Made by a program: the position numbers and the translations under genes. From positions 1-37,489 of IMG/VR virus record IMGVR_UViG_3300034045_000055: a stretch of DNA of 37,489 nucleotides. One strand, 5' to 3'. Source of the stretch: a virus. Position 1 is the first letter of the stretch. The number at the start of each line of letters is the position of its first letter. The notes beneath the pieces were generated by a model, which was not told the origin of the DNA, searched no databases, and was given only the letters and a program-made list of their open reading frames with translations. Positions 30,846 to 37,489 of this stretch are shown here, piece by piece.

Positions 30846-30901
30846 GTGATATACGTGTAGCTGACAATCACAGCACCCTATCATAGAAGGACGAGATCGG
30901 G

Positions 30902-32626
30902 ATGGCCGAACACACCCATACCACGATGGACGCACGCCGCGAAGGTGCGGTCGTTCCCATTCGAACACGACGGATTGCACAGGATGATGATGAAACGCTT
31001 GAACAGGTCCGGAAGGGCGCATTCACAAGCCAGCAGATCGACGATCCTTTTGCAAAATTCGGAGGAGCTGTCAGTGGATCGGCGCTGAGTGACGTCAAAC
31101 CCCCATTCAACATGGCGGCGTTGCTGCGCATGGCAATCGAAAACTCCACGCTGAAACAGTGCATCGAGACCATGGTGACGAACGTGTCAGGCCACGGGCA
31201 TCGCCTAGAATTCATCGGGGATCAGGATCAGGTGCAGAATGCGGAAGTGCTTCAGGAAGCCAAGGATATCGAAGAATTCCTCAACCACATCAACGGGGAC
31301 TATTCAATCCTCGAACTGAAGAAGAGGGTACGGTGGGATTTGGAAGCCGTGGGTAACGCATTCATTGAGGTGGCGCGGAACCGAAAGGGACAGATCACAG
31401 CGGCATGGCATGTCCCCGGCCATCTGATGCGGCTGACCGAGACCGACAAGAAACCCACCGTGGTGACCCAGACCCTGCCACGCTTCGGCACTTTGGAGAA
31501 AACGCAAGTCGAGAAATACTTCCGCAGGTTCGTGCAGATCAAAGGCATGAAGCGGGTGTATTTCAAGGAATTTGGCGACCCCCGGCAGATCGACCCGACG
31601 AACGGGGCGGAGAACAACAGCCTATCCTTCGAAGACACAGCGACCGAGATCATCCACATGGCATTGTACCATGCAGGCAGTGCGTATGGGCTGCCCCGGT
31701 GGATCAACAACGTCGTGGCAATTCAGGGATCACGGCAGGCGGAATTGACCAATCTGGATTTCTTCAGCGAAAACGCAGTGCCAGCCATGGTGGTACTGGT
31801 CGCTGGCGGCATGATCAGCCAAGGTACCATGAGCGCGCTGGAAAATCACTTCACCGCATTGCGCGGCAGGCAGGCAGCGAACAGGGTTGTGATCGTGGAA
31901 GCCTTTGGGGATCAGGAAGCAAAAAGCGAAGACGGCACGGTGCCCCCGCCGAAGCTGGAACTGAAACCCCTGTCCTCTGAGCGCCCGAAGGAGGGCATGT
32001 TTCTGGAATACGACAAGATGCAGACGGACAAGGTGCGGTCATCTTTCAGGCTGCCACCGATCTTTCTGGGCCTGAGCCAAGATTACACGCACGCCACGGC
32101 AAACACCTCATATGACGTGGCTGAAGGGCAGGTGTTCGGGCCGGAGCGCGTCAAAGAAGACGATATCGTGAACCGCAAATTGCTTGGCGGATATGATGTG
32201 AAATATTGGGAAGTGCGCTCGAACCCACCGCGCATCACCGATCCTTCTGAGATACTGGACGCGGTTTCCAAATTTGACACCGTGGGGGCGATGACCCCCA
32301 ACACTGCGGTCGGTATCGCCAACGAACTGTTTGATTTGCAGATGACGCGGATCAAGGAGCCGTGGGGCAACCTGCCTATGGCGGTCGTGGACAAACTCAT
32401 CACGTCAGGCGCGCTGGCACCCGATGAGGACGGCTTGTTGCATTTCGTTGATCCAGACACGATCCCTACAGCTGATCAGCCCGCGCAGGATCAGACCGCA
32501 CCGGCGGAGGACAAGAACAAGACCATCCGCCGTGCGATGATGGATTTGCGCGATCAGCTGATCAACCGGAAGGCAGATACCGTTGCCGTCGGGACCGTGC
32601 GGGAGCGGAAACGTGTTCCACATTGA
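30902..32626 (+). CDS. portal protein (PBSX/SPP1-like)
   Basis: 574 residues. Portal forms the dodecameric ring at one prohead vertex. Recognisable features are LLRMAIENSTLKQCIETMVT (N-terminal helices), VRWDLEAVGNAFIEVARN, EIIHMALYHAGSAYGLPRW (the AGxxYGxP wing seen in PBSX-type portals) and FRLPPIFLGLSQDYTHATAN in the C-terminal part. Residues 1-25 and the last 50 are disordered. It overlaps the next gene by 14 bases. The gene order portal, minor head, protease, scaffold, capsid supports the call. Confidence 0.9.
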   Translation: MAEHTHTTMDARREGAVVPIRTRRIAQDDDETLEQVRKGAFTSQQIDDPFAKFGGAVSGSALSDVKPPFNMAALLRMAIENSTLKQCIETMVTNVSGHGHRLEFIGDQDQVQNAEVLQEAKDIEEFLNHINGDYSILELKKRVRWDLEAVGNAFIEVARNRKGQITAAWHVPGHLMRLTETDKKPTVVTQTLPRFGTLEKTQVEKYFRRFVQIKGMKRVYFKEFGDPRQIDPTNGAENNSLSFEDTATEIIHMALYHAGSAYGLPRWINNVVAIQGSRQAELTNLDFFSENAVPAMVVLVAGGMISQGTMSALENHFTALRGRQAANRVVIVEAFGDQEAKSEDGTVPPPKLELKPLSSERPKEGMFLEYDKMQTDKVRSSFRLPPIFLGLSQDYTHATANTSYDVAEGQVFGPERVKEDDIVNRKLLGGYDVKYWEVRSNPPRITDPSEILDAVSKFDTVGAMTPNTAVGIANELFDLQMTRIKEPWGNLPMAVVDKLITSGALAPDEDGLLHFVDPDTIPTADQPAQDQTAPAEDKNKTIRRAMMDLRDQLINRKADTVAVGTVRERKRVPH

Positions 32627-33590
32627 TCCGCATAATCTGGATGCAAATAACTGCCCGTGCTGCGGCGGCAGCCACGAGGTGTACCAGACCCTCGATGAAA
32701 TGGCGTTTGACTGCACAGCGCTGACTTTGAACCGGCTCAAGGGTGAGGAGATCGTCACGCGGGCACAGCTTGCCAATCGGGATGACGTGAATTTCCTAGA
32801 AATGGAACTGGCGGCGTCACTGGCACTGGCAGAAGATGCGCTTTCCCTTGTCCCTCGGGTGGAAGACATCATATTGCCGCACCTGAAGGAAGACCTCCGG
32901 GCGGATCAGGTATATGACGCCATGGATAGGGCGAACAGTCTGTGGAGGAACGAGAGTTTCAAGGAAGAAACATCCACCAAATGGGAGGAGGCCATCGCAC
33001 TGGCGCTTGCCGTCGGGGTGGTCACGGCGAACGACGCGGTGTTTGTGCCCAGAGAATTCAGAACCGGGATGATAAACGGGATGAACCGGGCGGCAAAATA
33101 TTACACCAACGAGTTTTTCAATACGCAGGTCATGCCTTCCCTGTATGGTGCCGTGGATCGCGTGCTTTATGGGGATCAGACCGGGGCCAAGGCAGCATTC
33201 ACTCTTGTCCGGGAAACACTAGACAAGCGATTGAAGTCGGTACCCTACTGGAACGTCGTGGCCAACGCCGCAACCAGCCGATCCTATCACTATGGTATGC
33301 TGCGCGCTGGGCAGTTTGCAGGAAAATCATCATTCCGATACGTGGCGGTCATGGACAAGCGGACCTCTGATATCTGCACGAACATGAATGGAAGAGAGTG
33401 GACAATTTCTGTCGGACTGAACCTGATGCAGCGCGTCATCAACGCGGAGCACCCGGAAGATTTGAAGACCATCACCCCATGGATGAAATATCAAGACATG
33501 AAAAATCTTGATGAGAGTGCACTGGCGGAAGCCGGAGTGATTGTGCCCCCGCTGCATGGCCGGTGCCGATCCACGATTGCCCTGATCTGA
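32613..33590 (+). CDS. minor head (Mu F/SPP1 gp7-like) protein
   Basis: 325 residues from a GTG start with GGGAG upstream; an in-frame TTG at 32583 would lengthen it. The C-terminal domain shows VAVMDKRTSDICTNMNGREW and PPLHGRCRSTIA, the PxHxxCR signature of the Mu F-like family, needed for DNA handling during packaging or ejection. The N-terminus has a CPCC knuckle (C14, C16, C17), an unusual addition that may bind zinc. The long helical middle is typical. Confidence 0.86.
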   Translation: MFHIDPHNLDANNCPCCGGSHEVYQTLDEMAFDCTALTLNRLKGEEIVTRAQLANRDDVNFLEMELAASLALAEDALSLVPRVEDIILPHLKEDLRADQVYDAMDRANSLWRNESFKEETSTKWEEAIALALAVGVVTANDAVFVPREFRTGMINGMNRAAKYYTNEFFNTQVMPSLYGAVDRVLYGDQTGAKAAFTLVRETLDKRLKSVPYWNVVANAATSRSYHYGMLRAGQFAGKSSFRYVAVMDKRTSDICTNMNGREWTISVGLNLMQRVINAEHPEDLKTITPWMKYQDMKNLDESALAEAGVIVPPLHGRCRSTIALI

Positions 33591-33601
33591 GGGCAAGTCG
33601 T

Positions 33602-33853
33602 ATGCCGTGGGCTTTTTGGAGTAGAACCCTGAACATCCTGACGCTGGGCAGAAAGGGGGAGACCTTTTGTTGTCGCGCTTTCCGGTGTTGGCTGGAGGGC
33701 GCGTTCCCCGGCCACCTATTCTGGAAACTGGTATGCAAGCTGCTGGATAGTCTGGCCATGTGGTACTGGGGTGAGCGCGTGCACTGTTACAACCAGTATA
33801 ATTTTCATCTGCTCAACCGGGCAAATGACATCGAGGACACGATTGATACGTGA
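33602..33853 (+). CDS. hypothetical Trp/Cys-rich protein
   Basis: 83 residues. GAGGG overlapping the previous stop supports the ATG at 33602. Rich in Trp, Phe, Cys and Leu (GETFCCRAFRCWLEG, LFWKLVCKLLDSLAMWYWG), so it may associate with membranes. No family recognised. Confidence 0.6.
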   Translation: MPWAFWSRTLNILTLGRKGETFCCRAFRCWLEGAFPGHLFWKLVCKLLDSLAMWYWGERVHCYNQYNFHLLNRANDIEDTIDT

Positions 33854-33859
33854 TATTTC

Positions 33860-33875
33860 GTGCAACGGGTTGCAA
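33860..33875. repeat. palindrome site 15 (GG centre)
   Basis: GTGCAACGGGTTGCAA, in the 111-bp gap before the protease gene. TTGCAA at 33870 with TACAAA 17 bp on could be a weak promoter. Confidence 0.85.
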
Positions 33876-33964
33876 CGTGATTTAAGATAGGCTACAAATG
33901 CTGGTGACGAAGCCAGCGTACCCTCTGGCATCAGAGATTATATTTCACGCAGGCCATCGAACAC

Positions 33965-34576
33965 ATGACCCTCGACGTCCAAAAATTATCTCGACTTTGC
34001 CCGATCCGTCGTACCAATGATGACGAACGCCTTATCTATGCAGAGGTGTACGCACCCAACACGCTGGATACCTACGGCGAGTTTATGCTGGAAGACGACA
34101 TCAAAAAAATGGCACACAGGTTCATGAAGCTGGACCTGTCAAAGACCATCGACACCAATCACGACAACATTCCTAACGGCTCGCACCCTGTTGAGAGTTT
34201 CATCGCCCGTGCAGATGATCCAGATTTCACAGAGGGCGCGTGGGTTCTGGGCGTGCATGTGCCGGATGACATCATCTGGAAGGCCATAAAAAGTGGTGAG
34301 TTGAACTGCTATTCTTTCGAGGCCATGGTGCGGCCCGTGGAATACAAAACGGCTGTGTCCGTTATTCGCGATCATGTCGGCGTGACGAAAAAGGCAGAAG
34401 ACGACAAGGGCACAGATCATCACCACACGTTCTTTGTGCAGGTGGATCAGACCGGTGTGATCCGGAATGGTATGACATCACCCGGCCCGGACGGCCATGT
34501 GCACCGCATAGCGGGACCGTCACGGACAGAACGTGCAGGTGCGGATAACCATAACCACAGATTTGACCTGTTTTGA
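33965..34576 (+). CDS. prohead protease, XkdF-like
   Basis: 203 residues. VYAPNTLDTYGEFMLEDDIK, then IDTNHDN and VESFIARAD, then GAWVLGVHVPDD and LNCYSFEAMVR match the XkdF-like serine protease (peptidase S78-related) family; His in TNHD and Ser in CYSFE are the likely catalytic residues. The C-terminal 60 residues carry His-rich repeats (DHHHTFFV, DGHVHRIAG, DNHNHRF), a common extra domain in these enzymes, possibly metal-binding. It would cleave scaffold and capsid during prohead maturation. Confidence 0.84.
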   Translation: MTLDVQKLSRLCPIRRTNDDERLIYAEVYAPNTLDTYGEFMLEDDIKKMAHRFMKLDLSKTIDTNHDNIPNGSHPVESFIARADDPDFTEGAWVLGVHVPDDIIWKAIKSGELNCYSFEAMVRPVEYKTAVSVIRDHVGVTKKAEDDKGTDHHHTFFVQVDQTGVIRNGMTSPGPDGHVHRIAGPSRTERAGADNHNHRFDLF

Positions 34577-34589
34577 GGATACCTGACCC

Positions 34590-35930
34590 ATGAAACGTAA
34601 ACCTAAAACGAACATCGTCACGGCCCGTGCCCTGACTGATCCTGATCCCGCATTTGTATCTCTGGTCAAAGGCGGTGCAAACCAGCGGCCCTATCGGGCT
34701 GTTAAAATGGAGAGCGTCGAAGCGACGGCTCCACATGAAACCCGAAAGGAAAGTGACATGTCGAAGACACAGATTGTGCCGGAAGGCCACGACATCGCCG
34801 CGTTGAAGTTTGCATCCAAGCACTTCGCGGACGAACACGCCGTGGAAGCATGGCTGAAGCAAGGCGGATATGAAGGCTATAAGATCGAGAAGACCAAAGC
34901 TGGCTTCGAGGTCAATGCCACCGATGTGACCTTCAAGGAAGGTTCGCTGACGAAAGTGGATGGGGCCGTGAGCGGCCTGACCGTGTATATCGGTGAACTT
35001 GAGGGTGAGACACCTGCCGAGAAATCGGAAGACGAACAGGTTGCAGAGCACGCGGAAGACAACACCAGCGCCGTGCAACCAGTTGCAAAAAAAGGTGAAG
35101 CCCCCGTTGCTGATGCAGCGGATGAGGCCAAGGTCAAAGCCACGGTAAAAACCAGCGCCAAAACCAAGGCCACGGCAGATACCAAGGTTGAGAAAGCCGA
35201 CGCAGACACCAACGCGGTGGAAGCCGTGGCGGCGGATGATGAAAAAGTGGATGTGGCCAAAATGGTTGAAGACTTCATTGCCTCCAAAAAAGGCAACTAT
35301 GAGGTTTCCATGTTGTCCATGGTGCTGATGGACCTTGCCTACCTCGTGATGGATGCGGACTATATGGGCACGGACGACGCCACGGTTTCGCAGATCAAGA
35401 CGGCTGCAAAGACCCTCATCACCGCCCTGACCAATGAAATGGGTAACAGCGTTGCAGCCTTTGAAGATGCGTTCAAGGCCATTGCGGCGAAGCATGGTGT
35501 GGTTATCTCGGAAGCACCCGCAGCTGAAGCGGACGTACCTCCGGCTGACACCGCTACCCCGGCAGACGAAGCTGGTGTGGCAACGAAATCCGACGACGCC
35601 GGAGAGGGCACGAAGGATGAACTGGTAGTGAAGAAGGATGATCCTTTGATCGCTGCCATCGCAGGGCTGACAAATGCTGTTGCCGGTATGAAAACCGACA
35701 TGGCAGCCAGCCTGAAAGAGATCAACGATAAGGTGGATGCCACCAAGGCGGAGATCAATGAGCGGGTTGAAGCGGTCGAGACGACCTCGCAGTCCCGCAA
35801 AGGAGCAGATGTTACCGGTGATACGGAAGAAGCAACAGCCGATGCAGCGCAGAAAGCCGAAGGTGAAAACCGGAAGCGTAAAGTCCGCCTTGCATCCGCG
35901 CTGGGGCATCCAAACCCTGATCGCGTGTAA
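34590..35930 (+). CDS. scaffold-like head protein
   Basis: 446 residues. Its location between protease and capsid, high Ala/Glu/Lys/Asp content and predicted coiled-coil tail (MKTDMAASLKEINDKVDATK) are typical of scaffold or head-assembly proteins. The N-terminal VSLVKGGANQRPY is the phage motif seen in protease/scaffold genes (VSLVxxGANxxP). A second domain at 60-110 (KFASKHFADEHAVEAWLKQG) precedes an Ala-rich linker (150-215). A palindrome site lies in the linker. The region after 215 may bind the capsid. Confidence 0.78.
   Translation: MKRKPKTNIVTARALTDPDPAFVSLVKGGANQRPYRAVKMESVEATAPHETRKESDMSKTQIVPEGHDIAALKFASKHFADEHAVEAWLKQGGYEGYKIEKTKAGFEVNATDVTFKEGSLTKVDGAVSGLTVYIGELEGETPAEKSEDEQVAEHAEDNTSAVQPVAKKGEAPVADAADEAKVKATVKTSAKTKATADTKVEKADADTNAVEAVAADDEKVDVAKMVEDFIASKKGNYEVSMLSMVLMDLAYLVMDADYMGTDDATVSQIKTAAKTLITALTNEMGNSVAAFEDAFKAIAAKHGVVISEAPAAEADVPPADTATPADEAGVATKSDDAGEGTKDELVVKKDDPLIAAIAGLTNAVAGMKTDMAASLKEINDKVDATKAEINERVEAVETTSQSRKGADVTGDTEEATADAAQKAEGENRKRKVRLASALGHPNPDRV
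35073..35088. repeat. palindrome site 16 (CA centre)
   Basis: GTGCAACCAGTTGCAA, in the linker of the scaffold-like gene; read in frame as Val-Gln-Pro-Val-Ala. Confidence 0.85.
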
Positions 35931-35984
35931 CGCAGCACCTCTATTGCAACACTCTTGTAGCTTCAACAAAAAGGAAACCAAGCT

Positions 35985-36914
35985 ATGACAACTGAACTGT
36001 CCCGCAAAGCGGACCTCGCCCTCGCCGATCTTACGGCAGGCGGCGGTGTGCTCGATCCCGAACATCAGAATACCTTCTTTCAGAAGGTGATTGATGCTCC
36101 CACCATTTTCCGCGATGTACGCAGCGTGCAGATGGGTGGCCCTGAAATGAAAATCCCGAAGATCGGGTTTGGTTCTCGCGTATTGCGCGCCGCGCCGGTT
36201 GACGGTGGTGCTCAGGACGCTGGTAGCAACACCCGGCACCTGCCTTCGGCGGATCGTTCCAAGCCTGATTTTGGTCTGGTCACAATGAAGACCTCGGAAT
36301 TCATCGCGGAAATCCACCTGCATGATGACCTTCTGGAAGACAACTTGGAAAAAGAAGACCTCGTTGACACCATCATGAGCCTGCTGGCCGAGCGCGTTGC
36401 CCTCGACCTCGAAGAACTTCTGGTATCCGGTGACACGGCGTCGGCTGATGCATATCTCGCCGCGCAAGACGGTATTCTGAAACGGCTGACCACAAATGTG
36501 GTTGACGCATCTGCGGCTCCGATTTCCGCAACCGTGTTCAACAACATGAAGAAGGCCATGCCGACCAAGTATCGCCGGAACCTGAACGCCATGCGGTTCT
36601 ACACCTCGATGGATCAGGAAAGCGATTATCGTCTGGCCGTGTCGAGCCGTGGCACCAGCCTCGGTGATGCGATCCTGACCGGTAACACTCCGCTGCCCGT
36701 GCTTGGTATCCCGATGCGTCCCGTGGCACTTATGCCCGAGAGCAACGGTCTGCTGATCAACCCGCAGAACGTGATCTTCGGTATCCAGCGCAACATCCGC
36801 ATTGAGCGTGCCCGTGACATCCGCGCCCGTTCGTGGATCATCGTGCTGACAATGCGCGTGGCCATCCAGATCGAGGAGGAAGAGGCAGCTGTCAAGCTGA
36901 TCAACCTCGGCTAA
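35985..36914 (+). CDS. major capsid protein
   Basis: 309 residues, HK97-fold type by position, length and pattern: N-terminal arm, then PTIFRDVRSVQMGGPEMKIP, an E-loop-like stretch, the helix VDTIMSLLAERVALDLEELL (the spine helix), LNAMRFYTSMDQESDYRLAV, GNTPLPVLGIPMRPVALMPE and the C-terminal strand WIIVLTMRVAIQIEEEEAAV. There is no obvious long pro-region, so the separate scaffold gene probably supplies that role. AAGGAAACC supports the ATG. Confidence 0.88.
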   Translation: MTTELSRKADLALADLTAGGGVLDPEHQNTFFQKVIDAPTIFRDVRSVQMGGPEMKIPKIGFGSRVLRAAPVDGGAQDAGSNTRHLPSADRSKPDFGLVTMKTSEFIAEIHLHDDLLEDNLEKEDLVDTIMSLLAERVALDLEELLVSGDTASADAYLAAQDGILKRLTTNVVDASAAPISATVFNNMKKAMPTKYRRNLNAMRFYTSMDQESDYRLAVSSRGTSLGDAILTGNTPLPVLGIPMRPVALMPESNGLLINPQNVIFGIQRNIRIERARDIRARSWIIVLTMRVAIQIEEEEAAVKLINLG

Positions 36915-36926
36915 ATCCTGAAGTGA

Positions 36927-36948
36927 GGGGGCAGCATCCGCTGTCCCC
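36927..36948 (+). terminator. hairpin after the capsid gene
   Basis: 9-bp stem GGGGGCAGC / GCTGTCCCC with ATCC loop, no T-run. More likely an mRNA 3'-end stabiliser or attenuator than a full stop. Confidence 0.45.
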
Positions 36949-36982
36949 ACATCCACACCCACTATGACTTAGGAGACACCCC

Positions 36983-37174
36983 ATGAAAATCACACCGCAA
37001 GGCGAGATTGTAGGAGGCGACAGTGGCCATCCGGGTACGGTCTTGTTCGCCCTCGCAAAAGCCCTTTTTGGGGTTGACGCGAATGGCCACGTGACCATCC
37101 CCGATGATCTCACCGCCGCCCCAACTTCATTCACCTCTGCCAGCTTCGTAGCTGAAGTGAACCTGAAAACGTAA
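36983..37174 (+). CDS. small protein after capsid gene
   Basis: 63 residues. TAGGAGAC upstream. Rich in Gly, Pro, Ala and Thr (TPQGEIVGGDSGHPGTVLFA), with beta-like character. By position it may be a head decoration or head-completion protein, but no family is recognised. Followed by a terminator. Confidence 0.7.
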   Translation: MKITPQGEIVGGDSGHPGTVLFALAKALFGVDANGHVTIPDDLTAAPTSFTSASFVAEVNLKT

Positions 37175-37178
37175 CCCT

Positions 37179-37215
37179 GATCCCCAACCTGAGAGTTGGG
37201 GGTCTTTCATCTTTT
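37179..37215 (+). terminator. Rho-independent terminator
   Basis: Stem TCCCCAAC / GTTGGGGG-type (7-8 bp), followed by TCTTTCATCTTTTTG. It separates the capsid transcript from the gene at 37250. Confidence 0.8.
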
Positions 37216-37249
37216 TGTTATCTTGGCATCAACAGAAAAGGAAGCCAAC

Positions 37250-37489
37250 ATGTCCAAATCCACTCACACCGCAACCCTGAAAGACGGTCGCATCTACGTC
37301 CTCATGATCCAGAACGAGAAGGAACCCACAAAGCCGGTATCCATCACGTTCGAACAGGATAAGCCGAAACCCGTGACCGCAGCGATCAAGGCGCGTCTCG
37401 AAGAACAGGCGGTGGACGTGAATTATTTCCGGGGCCGTGAAGAAATGCGGTGCAAATTCGAATTCACTCCGATTTCGGTTGCCGCCAAG
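37250..37489 (+). CDS. hypothetical protein (partial, runs off the right edge)
   Basis: 80 codons are visible without a stop. AAAAGGAAG upstream supports the ATG. The visible part (KDGRIYVLMIQNEKEPTKPV, then NYFRGREEMRCKFEFTP) is beta-rich. No family recognised; it lies downstream of the capsid genes. Confidence 0.75.
   Translation, partial: MSKSTHTATLKDGRIYVLMIQNEKEPTKPVSITFEQDKPKPVTAAIKARLEEQAVDVNYFRGREEMRCKFEFTPISVAAK

Noticed and set aside
9793-35088. Palindromes as intrinsic terminators
   Set aside because: A 7-bp arm with a two-base centre cannot form a normal RNA hairpin loop, and no consistent T-run follows the sites.
34362-36962. 866-codon open frame on the minus strand across protease, scaffold and capsid genes
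   Set aside because: It is antisense to three well-supported head genes, has His/Cys/Phe-rich composition typical of a complement shadow, and lacks a ribosome site and any recognisable domain.
1-37489. CRISPR array, insertion sequence or attachment site
   Set aside because: Repeats are dispersed and not evenly spaced with unique spacers; no transposase, integrase or terminal inverted repeats were seen.

Overview
The window is a contiguous stretch of a tailed double-stranded DNA bacteriophage genome (Caudoviricetes), with every supported gene on the + strand. Direct evidence is a large terminase, a PBSX/SPP1-type portal, a Mu F/SPP1 gp7-type minor head protein, an XkdF-like prohead protease, a scaffold-like protein and an HK97-fold-type major capsid protein, in packaging/head order. 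The host cannot be read from the window. The sigma70-like promoters, a response-regulator-type winged helix resembling the C-terminal half of CtrA/OmpR proteins, and an adenosylcobalamin-dependent ribonucleotide reductase would fit a proteobacterial, perhaps alphaproteobacterial, host, but that is inference. No tail, lysis, DNA polymerase, integrase or repressor gene is seen. Layout: 1-5285 holds small early-type genes, a stand-alone PNKP-like HAD phosphatase, a Tat-signal protein, PhoH and a DUF6011-type zinc protein, ending at a strong intrinsic terminator. 5476-8208 is a single-chain class II ribonucleotide reductase. 8285-9743 holds small genes, a GNAT-like protein and an HNH-type zinc protein. 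9850-12824 is a tight block of two tandem ParB/sulfiredoxin-fold genes, an IbrA-like PP-loop (PAPS reductase family) gene and an IbrB-like ParB gene, closed by a terminator. 13009-15263 holds small unknown genes. 15437-18947 is the terminase operon. 18948-19234 is a noncoding stretch with a promoter, a C11 tract and four consecutive hairpins. 19235-30809 is an accessory/nucleotide block (DUF3846-like protein, ADP-ribosyltransferase-like protein, dUTPase, ThyX, cupin, winged helix, several small membrane proteins and a 645-residue orphan). 30902 to the right edge is the head module. Two genome-wide signals run across these modules. The first is a 16-bp interrupted palindrome, TTGCAAC-NN-GTTGCAA with a CC/GG or CA/TG centre, found 16 times as full or near-full sites over 32 kb, in gaps and inside genes. 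The second is a family of at least seven promoters that share not only the -35 and -10 boxes with a 16-bp spacer, but also the spacer sequence (core AATCGTGGTTGTG) and often a conserved leader that runs into the ribosome binding site. Working together, PhoH, class II RNR, dUTPase and ThyX suggest a phage that secures its own dNTP and thymidylate supply during infection. The ParB/IbrA/IbrB-like block and the dispersed palindrome are the best candidates for an undescribed system, either in regulation or in DNA handling, but no functional link between them can be shown from sequence alone.
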